Source of the DNA: Ceratorhiza oryzae-sativae
Taxonomy: Eukaryota > Basidiomycota > Agaricomycetes > Cantharellales > Ceratobasidiaceae
Direction of reading: 5' to 3'
Assembly (NCBI GenBank): GCA_030998015.1
Contig: JARWMV010000251.1
Location: forward strand, 496,001 to 560,000
Length of the DNA: 64,000 bases
Part shown: positions 57,583 to 64,000 of the stretch, piece by piece
Layout of the letters: each line of letters starts with the position of its first letter
Position numbering within the stretch: the stretch's first letter is position 1
The notes under the pieces: generated by a model
The model's database searches: none
The model's input: only the letters and a program-made list of their open reading frames with translations
Told to the model about the DNA's origin: nothing
Position numbers and translations under genes: made by a program

Positions 57583-58942
57583 ATCCGCTCGTTCCGAGAT
57601 CCTTACCAAACTGAGGACGTCATATTCCAACGCGGCCAGGGCGTTCCTGCATCACCGAACCGAAGAGGCTCACACGCTCGTCGAAGAGGCTTTCGAACTG
57701 CTGCATCCACCGGCGTCTCACCAAAACGACCACCTTTCGTCTCACAGGCGGAAATGGGATATACTAAGAATCACTCTCGAGACTACGTTGTACACGACAC
57801 CGCTGGACGGCTCGGCTGCTGCGAGTAAGCGGAGCAAGATGCTCCAATCTGTGGCACAATCGTCTGTGGCCAAGTTCATCCCGCCGAATGAGTGGTCTGC
57901 ACCGCGAAGCTCTGCAAGGTCGAATTATCACCCGCTTCGCTCGCCTTCGATCGAGGAGCCCTCGCTGTTGTTACCCCCTTCGCTCTTGGGCGCTCTGCAT
58001 ACTCGGTCGCTGATATTGTTTACTCCATCGGCGGACCATCCGACTTCGCGGTATCTGCCTGCGACGGTATTGGTGGCACTTGTCCTCGCTAGCCTCAAGC
58101 TCGACTGCCCTCAGGTTGGGCGGGGCATGATTGAAGACTGGCTAGCGAATCGGGACCCCCTCGGCTCTGGTGTGAATAGCGAGAATCTCGAGGAAGAGCG
58201 GGAAGGATACGAGAAGGTCATGGAAGTTTACTGTCTCCATGTGTTGCCGCGGTTGGACGAGTGGGATTACGCCAAGGATTTCTTGGATTCCGAGATGGAG
58301 ATGACCTCGAGCAAACGTGAAGTAGGTCTCAGTCGTGTGTGTCCTGGGCGGCTTATAGACGTTACGTTACAGGAACTCGCTGCTACTCTCGCATCGCACC
58401 ATGCAAAGTCGCTGCTTCCGCCGAGTCCGCGCCACAGTCGATTGCACAATATTGACAGCTCGGTTTCCGGAAGTTCTGGGGCGCCTACACCCCGGGCTGT
58501 ATCTCCTGCACCGTCGAGCGTCTCTTCACATACGGCGGTGCCCAATTCACGTCCGAATGGGATTAGCACTTCTCCTGTGTCGCCTGCAACGCCGCGCGCG
58601 CGCTACCCGACCGCCAATCCGATCATGTCAGCACTCGGCTCAAATACCATTGCGATTCCTCCTTCGGCTCCACCGATCGTGGCGCAACCGGCTTCGCCGC
58701 CACATCCGACTATTGTTCAACTACTCAAAGCTGTTTTGGTACCTTATTTACGGCGGCTCAATGCGCCCGTAATCATGCTCGCTATTATAATATCACTCAT
58801 AGGGTTGGTCACCCGGTTTGGACGAAGACCAAAAGGGGCTGGAAGTGGAGCAGAGCTAGCCAGGCGTCGGTTGACCGGAGGACCGGGTATCTGGAGAGGT
58901 TTGGTTGATGCTGTGAAGATGAGCGGGCGAGGGCTGGTGTGA
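57583..58942 (+). CDS. Conserved tail-anchored protein of unknown function (peroxin-like layout)
   Basis: No firm family name. The coding frame is open from about 57583 (RSARSEILTKLRTSYSNAAR, then AFLHHRTEEAHTLVEEAFEL) but contains no in-frame ATG before 57788, so the start must lie in an upstream exon I could not fix. The helical region continues HRRKWDILRITLETTLYTTP, LLPPSLLGALHTRSLILFTP and EDWLANRD to about 58320, where one intron (58322-58372) interrupts. A Ser/Pro-rich disordered part follows. The C-terminus has one helix (NAPVIMLAIIISLIGLVTRF), then a basic tail ending MSGRGLV. An N-terminal helical domain with a single C-terminal anchor is the layout of Pex15/Pex26-type peroxisomal anchors, offered only as a possibility. 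At least 440 residues. Confidence 0.7.
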
Positions 58943-59541
58943 GATGGATATGCCGATGGGACTGGCTGTTTGAGTGTACGTAGGGTTGGTAGATAATATG
59001 AATCACGTTGGATGCGCTTGCTGATTTGGCTGTTACGATGTGGTGGCTTTGGATGGGTGCCAGTATCTTGGTTTTTATTTTATTTTATTTTCTCGGGCCA
59101 CGAGTCTTTGGGTCGTGGCTACCACTTGAGTTCTGGCCGGTCGGGTGGTGCATGGCAGGCGCAGCCAAGCGCGGGCAGCCCGGTCCGCAGCAGCTGGGGC
59201 GGGGCTTATGGTCTTGGCTTGAGCAAGAACAAGACAACATCTGTGGGTGCAGGTCCAAGGACATGTCTGAATTGAGATCCAACAAATCAGACAAGAGCAC
59301 GTAGCGCAATATATATTCAGTATTTAATTTCACGCTGTCTTTAGTGTGTTTGTCAGCACGGGGAGCACCGCCATCCTCGTGGCAAAGTGCTTATATTAAC
59401 CGCGTTGCCGCCTGAGCCCGCTGGGTGACAGCTCGTCACACAGGACTTGTGCTTGGTGCTGCGCTGTTTTGTGGTGCCCCTTTTTAGCTAGTGCTGCTTT
59501 TGCCACTTTGGCTTTTTCGTACTTGGCTCCTGACGATCACC
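58943..59541. other. Intergenic region
   Basis: About 0.6 kb between two plus-strand genes. A plus-strand frame at 59038-59304 begins with a hydrophobic run (MWWLWMGASILVFILFYFLG) but has no tail or splice support and sits in the expected 3' UTR; I do not call it a gene. Confidence 0.45.
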
Positions 59542-62500
59542 ATGTCCTCGCCCACCGATTCCGACTGGTCCCTCATCAGCCACCACGAGCAGCAAAAGGA
59601 CGACATCCGCAGGAAACAAGAGATCCTGCTCGAGCATGCTGCAGCGACCTCCAACGCCGCTTCCACCCATGGCCGCCGTCTCGGCACATCTCGCACCCAC
59701 TACCAGATCGAGGAGCCTGGTCCGTCGTCCGTCGGCTTCCCCACGTCTCCCCCACCACTCGTCTCGTCTTCATCTGCGTCTGCGCCTGTCCCGGTACCCA
59801 CGGCCGCCAACGGATCTAGTCGACGTGCCTCCAAAAAGCATCCACCGAGCGCGTTTCCCAAAACAGAGGTGGAGAATGAACGTGAATCCTGTGCGTATTC
59901 TGTTTTATATCCGAAACATCCGTTTGACAAATCACAGCTGGAGTAAAACCACCTTCGTTTGCTCGAAAGATCAGGACGTCATTGCTGGGAGGGAAAAATC
60001 CCTTTTTGTCAGGAAACAAGAACGGGCACAAGGATAAAATAGGTATTAGACCTTCGGCGTTCCGAGGCGTTTGAGCTTATATTCGCTCTCAGAGTCTGTG
60101 GTGGCCCCTGTCACGCTCTCCCCTGAACCAGACGCAGTGTTGGTTCCCCACCCTGGTATGTTGTTCCGCAACACGACTCGGATGAAGATCTCATAGAGTC
60201 GCGCCTTTTGTTTAGTAGACGCGGAACCAAATGGTGGCTTGGTCATATTACGCCCCCCGCTTGTTCGCTGACGTCTTGCCTAGCTCCTCAACCCCGCTGT
60301 CGGCGCCTCCTGCGCCACTCAAGTCGTTGCGTACTTACCAGCACCCACAGCCTGTAACTTATGCACAACCGTCACACCCCTCCCAATCCTATGTCGTGCC
60401 TTCCAGTACATCGACGACTCCAGGACAGTCGTCAGGGGATTCGTCTACCCCTGAGCTTGTACAGTTTGGTATGTCTGAACACATTCTATCAATTCAACCA
60501 CTCATTCGTCCCTACCTTGTCAGTGCCACCGGATCCTCGTGGTTCAAAAACCAGAACAATCCCCATTCTCGAGTTGCCCCCAAGCACAATAGGAACTGAT
60601 AGATCGTCTGAACCTGCACTGGGAGGCAAGTATCACTCTTGTTTCCAAGATCACCTGGATTGATCGTCCTCCTTAATACAGCCCTTCAAATGATCGCTCA
60701 GCCCCAGAACAAGCCATGTATGGTTCGTCGAGCTCAAACTCGAGCCAGCTAGAGATTCGTCCATTGCCTCAAGTTCCACCAATGCCTCGGCATCCTCCGA
60801 CCACGGCCTCGACATCACGATCTTACCAGGCTGCAACTGCTGCTTTGAGTGCAATGGTCAACCCGACGGCCATGCCAGGGCCTCTACCAACGGCGCTCGT
60901 TTCTGCTCCAGCGCCCGTTCCAGCCTCGGCACCCGCGTCGGGAACGTCATTCCGGGCGCCACCACCGCCACCACCACTACCCACTGCACCCATCATGTCT
61001 CAGCCTCCGCCCACAACATCATCCCGATCCTACCACCGAGACACTCCGCGTCCCAGTCGCATGCCTCGTCCCCACCAGTTGTACGCTACCAGACCTCTAG
61101 CGACCGCACCTCGCACGCGTCACGGACCTCGTACGCGACGACAGCCACAACACCCAGCCTAAGCAGTTCACGAACGCACGGATCTACCTCGGCTTCGGAG
61201 GTGCAGGTGCCGCCCCCGAGGGGGATGGAACGCACCGATTGGGCGACTGCACCGCCTACTCGGCTGGCGCTTGGTGGCTCGAGCCGACGCGCTGCGAGTA
61301 CGGACCAACTGCAGGTGACTGCGGATGAAGCATTCAGTGATTCGCTCGCGCAGTTGTCGTTGCGTTCGAGTCAGCGACAACCACCACCACTTGAATCACA
61401 GCAGCAACCACAGCAGCAGCAGCAGCAAGCAGGGTATCATATTGAGATGTCGTCGACTTATCGGAGTGCCATGTCGCCACCAGCGACGAATGAAGCGACC
61501 CGGCCGCGAACTAACAAGCTTCAGCGACAGGCTACCGCGCCGGCTTCTGCTCCTCCGACTACGGTTACCTATGCTTATTATGACCCAGAGCCACCCTTGA
61601 TCTCTCATAGTAGTAGGCTGAGCGACCTCAAGGAGGACTATCGCAATCCTGGCTCGGAGCGTTCTGCCATCATCAGGCGCAAGATCAATTACCTGAGATT
61701 CGAGCTTGGATACACGGGGCTGAGACGTTCTCGAGGGGATGGAAACTGTTTCTATCGTTGTAAGTACATAGCCTTTCTTCATGTGGCTAGTTTGAAGTCT
61801 TGATTTTTTGATTGAACCTGGCAGCGTTTGCGTTTGCGTGGCTGGCCCAAGTTTATCATGCGGATGACCGGGCTGTTGCGGTGATCAGCGCACTTGAACA
61901 TCTGGAAATGGCGCAGAATTATGTGCAGTTGGCTATACCTGACCATCCACTGGTAGGATCGCTCATCTCAGCCCCTTGGGCCTTTGCTGATGCCACCAAT
62001 CTACAGAGCAAACCTATATATACGTTTCTACAGAATATAATACGTGGGATGGAGCTGAGAACGACGGATCAGAGGTCACTGTTGAACATATTTCAGGATC
62101 GTCAGCGTAAGTCTCGATGTCGATCTCAATTCATCTCATACCAACTCGTAAGCGGTTTAGAATCGGACGATATTGTAGCCTATGTTCGGTTGATCGCGTC
62201 CGCATACATCCGACTCATGCCCGAGATGCATGGCTCAATATTCCATCCCGATGACCCCATGATGGTGATATCCCCACTCGACTTTTGTGAGATTTACGTC
62301 GAGCAATTGGGCCAGGACGCAGGTAAGGACGCTAGCCCATAACGCAGACCCGGGTTAACGCGACTACAGATCATATCCAAATATCTGCGTTGAGCCGAGC
62401 ACTCAACACTTGCGTGTATATTTATCGCCTAGACGACAAGATTGATGGCAAGGCCCCCAACGAACAAGACGTTCCGGCCCATTGTACTCGATTTATACCC

Positions 62501-62646
62501 CCAGGTTAGCTCACGAGTTTCTGACCTGGGGTATTAATGATACTAATAGGCATTCGACAGAACTTCAACCTGTCACCGAGCCTGTAACATTATTGTTTCG
62601 ACCTGGTCATTACGATATACTCGAGCGAGATCGAGCAGCACACTAA
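59542..62646 (+). CDS. Otubain-type deubiquitinase (peptidase C65) with long disordered N-terminus
   Basis: Cysteine protease that cleaves ubiquitin chains. The ATG at 59542 gives MSSPTDSDWSLISHHEQQKD. The first 400-500 residues, spread over several exons to about 61600, are low-complexity: Pro/Ser/Ala-rich, with an APAPVPASAPAS stretch and a Gln run near 61400-61430. The catalytic domain starts near 61620 (LSDLKEDYRNPGSERSAIIR) and contains RGDGNCFYR spliced to SFAFAWLAQ, with the catalytic Cys. It continues SDDIVAYVRLIASAYIRLMP, LDFCEIYVEQLGQDADHIQI, and ends LLFRPGHYDILERD with the catalytic His. The TAA is at 62644-62646. The domain matches otubains; most otubains lack such a long N-terminus. 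Exon joins between 59890 and 60700 are uncertain. Confidence 0.85.
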
Positions 62647-62849
62647 TGACCCCAAACTCTTCGCTTTCGATCAGGGATCACTTTCCCTTGCTACAGATAT
62701 TATTCTTCCACGTGTTGTATTATAGTCATTTATCCGACTTGAGGCATTCCCTTTTGAGCATGCGAATATGTTGAATGGTGGCGTATTGCTGAAATAACTT
62801 GAAATACATGAATAACTTCAAAGAATACAGCATCGGATAATAAATCAAT

Positions 62850-64000
62850 TCAAAATCGCCTCGGTCGCACCAACAGGCGAGGATTGTATCCCAACTCTAT
62901 GCGCTCGATTTCGACCTTGAGCATGCTACCAATAGGTGGGGGATTTTCACTGTCACAGCCCGAAACTCGGGCTGGCATGCCTAGGGCGGGGATCATCATA
63001 GGAACAATCTTTTCTAGACTTCGGGAGGCGTTGATTGGTTGAGCAATGATTATCCCCTCCAAGGATCGAAGTACAGGATGACCTCCGCTTTCAATCTGGT
63101 GCTGAATACACCTCAACGCCCATAAGCGATCCGATGTCGTGCCAGCGCGACGCCGGGCCTGTTCTTGCAGATGCTGCTTCATCATCATGGCCTTTAGGTC
63201 TTCTGTTGAGAACGGTGGCTTGACACCCAGCGACTTGGGATGGAGAGCAGACTTGATTTGCCAGTGGCAGAACATGTCCAAATAACGTCGCAGTGGAGAC
63301 GTAGCGCGCACGTACCCTTCTTCAGCAGAAATCCCGAGTTGCCAGTGGACTGCTGGCTCGAGCATAGGTTGTGCTGCCACTGGGGCTAGTTGTTGCACGA
63401 GGGCGTCGCGATAGAGTACGGTACCGTGGTAGGGGTCTCGATTAGGCAGTAGAGGGAGATAGCGATCAGCACCAACGCCGGTTGGGCGTGCCAACGTGCG
63501 GTAGATCATCGGGAGCCCATGCTCTTGTGCAAACAAGGAAGCAATGCGACCAGCGGTAATCATACATTCTGCGACCATAGCACGGCTTGCTTCTAGAGAA
63601 TGACGGACGTTTTCCAAGGTCCCAAGCTGAACAGAGTAATTGACCTTGGGAAACCCTCGGTACATGCGCGGCAACGGTCGGGGGTCACGGTCGGTGAGTA
63701 TTTTGGCCTTGTCCATGGATATGACGACTCGAGGTTGACTCCATAGTACAGAGTCTGTCCGAGTTACGCGAGCCTTGGCCAGCCGGTTGGTCACTTGTTG
63801 AAGCAGCTGGAGGTCTGGGAGTGCCTCAGTTGGGATGGGTTTTCGAGGTTGTGGCTCGGTGGAAGGCTTGCCAAATGGCCATAATGGTTCGATAAGCGAC
63901 TCGCCCAGTCCAACAGTCACGTCGTCATAGCTGATAACGTGCACTTTCCGAACAACACCGGCTCGTACTTCGTGCTTTAAAATATCGCCTTCGGGTCCTA
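62850..64000 (-). CDS. Mitochondrial RNase II/R-family exonuclease (3' part, runs off window)
   Basis: C-terminal portion of an RNB-domain 3'-5' exoribonuclease. The frame is open to the window edge (reading GPEGDILKHEVRAGVVRKVH just inside it), so the N-terminus and the RNB metal-site Asp residues lie outside. Visible motifs are LPRMYRGFPKVNYSVQLGTL, AMVAECMITAGRIASLFAQE, the family signature YVRATSPLRRYLDMFCHWQI and a final beta-rich segment (IGSMLKVEIERIELGYNPRL). MIYRTLARPTG matches the divergent mitochondrial group (yeast DSS1, Neurospora cyt-4), which forms the mitochondrial degradosome with the SUV3 helicase. This stretch is one uninterrupted exon. It converges with the otubain gene, 203 bp apart. 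Confidence 0.87.
   Translation of the reverse strand, partial: GPEGDILKHEVRAGVVRKVHVISYDDVTVGLGESLIEPLWPFGKPSTEPQPRKPIPTEALPDLQLLQQVTNRLAKARVTRTDSVLWSQPRVVISMDKAKILTDRDPRPLPRMYRGFPKVNYSVQLGTLENVRHSLEASRAMVAECMITAGRIASLFAQEHGLPMIYRTLARPTGVGADRYLPLLPNRDPYHGTVLYRDALVQQLAPVAAQPMLEPAVHWQLGISAEEGYVRATSPLRRYLDMFCHWQIKSALHPKSLGVKPPFSTEDLKAMMMKQHLQEQARRRAGTTSDRLWALRCIQHQIESGGHPVLRSLEGIIIAQPINASRSLEKIVPMMIPALGMPARVSGCDSENPPPIGSMLKVEIERIELGYNPRLLVRPRRF

Noticed and set aside
59008..59304. Plus-strand frame with hydrophobic N-terminus resembling a small membrane protein
   Set aside because: Lies in the 3' flank of the tail-anchored gene, has no Pro-rich tail or introns like the array genes, and the downstream part looks random.

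Overview
The window is 64 kb of nuclear DNA from a filamentous basidiomycete. The evidence is short introns (about 45-70 nt, GT..AG, with CTAAC/CTGAC-like branch sites), very short exons, compact gene spacing, and gene content such as homoaconitase, a multicopper-free heme-thiolate peroxidase, GPI-anchored fasciclin and Ser/Thr-rich wall proteins, a DH-PH-CNH RhoGEF, caspase-like peptidase genes and an F-box family. The style resembles Agaricomycetes, perhaps a Rhizoctonia/Ceratobasidium relative; that placement is inference. All multi-exon models were spliced by eye, so exon edges are approximate unless stated.

Region by region. 0-9 kb: SDR oxidoreductase (+), secreted type-B carboxylesterase (-), mitochondrial homoaconitase LYS4 of lysine synthesis (+), and a GPI-anchored two-domain fasciclin protein (+). 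9-23.3 kb is accessory-like and gene-poor: two paralogous F-box proteins, a Ser/Thr-rich GPI protein, an acidic conserved protein of unknown function, a caspase-like (C14) gene in many tiny exons, and a small secreted protein. 23.6-29.7 kb: RhoGEF (+) and a secreted heme-thiolate peroxidase with peroxygenase-type motifs (-). 30-44 kb is a dense housekeeping block: RPC82 (Pol III), a small uncharacterised protein, a glycine-rich membrane protein, NUC1 (EndoG nuclease), VMA13 (V-ATPase H), TRAPPC13 and SYF1 (spliceosome), several arranged head-to-head with 80-220 bp between start codons. 44-51.5 kb: a possible gene fragment, a serine carboxypeptidase, a GT4 glycosyltransferase with a C-terminal membrane helix, and trimethyllysine dioxygenase (carnitine synthesis).

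51.9-56.7 kb holds the least expected structure: a tandem array on the minus strand of four small type I single-pass membrane proteins. Each has a signal peptide, a short lumenal stretch, one membrane helix split by a phase-1 intron in at least two copies, and a proline-rich tail with PPxY-like motifs. A probable fifth, decayed copy lies inside it. Because they are made of short exons they do not show as long open frames. 57.5-64 kb: a conserved tail-anchored protein (+), an otubain-type deubiquitinase with a long disordered N-terminus (+), and the 3' part of a mitochondrial RNase II-family exonuclease (-) that runs off the window.

No rRNA, tRNA, CRISPR, origin or intact transposon was recognised. 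The genes do not form an obvious metabolic cluster; the only clear local family structures are the membrane-protein array and the F-box pair.
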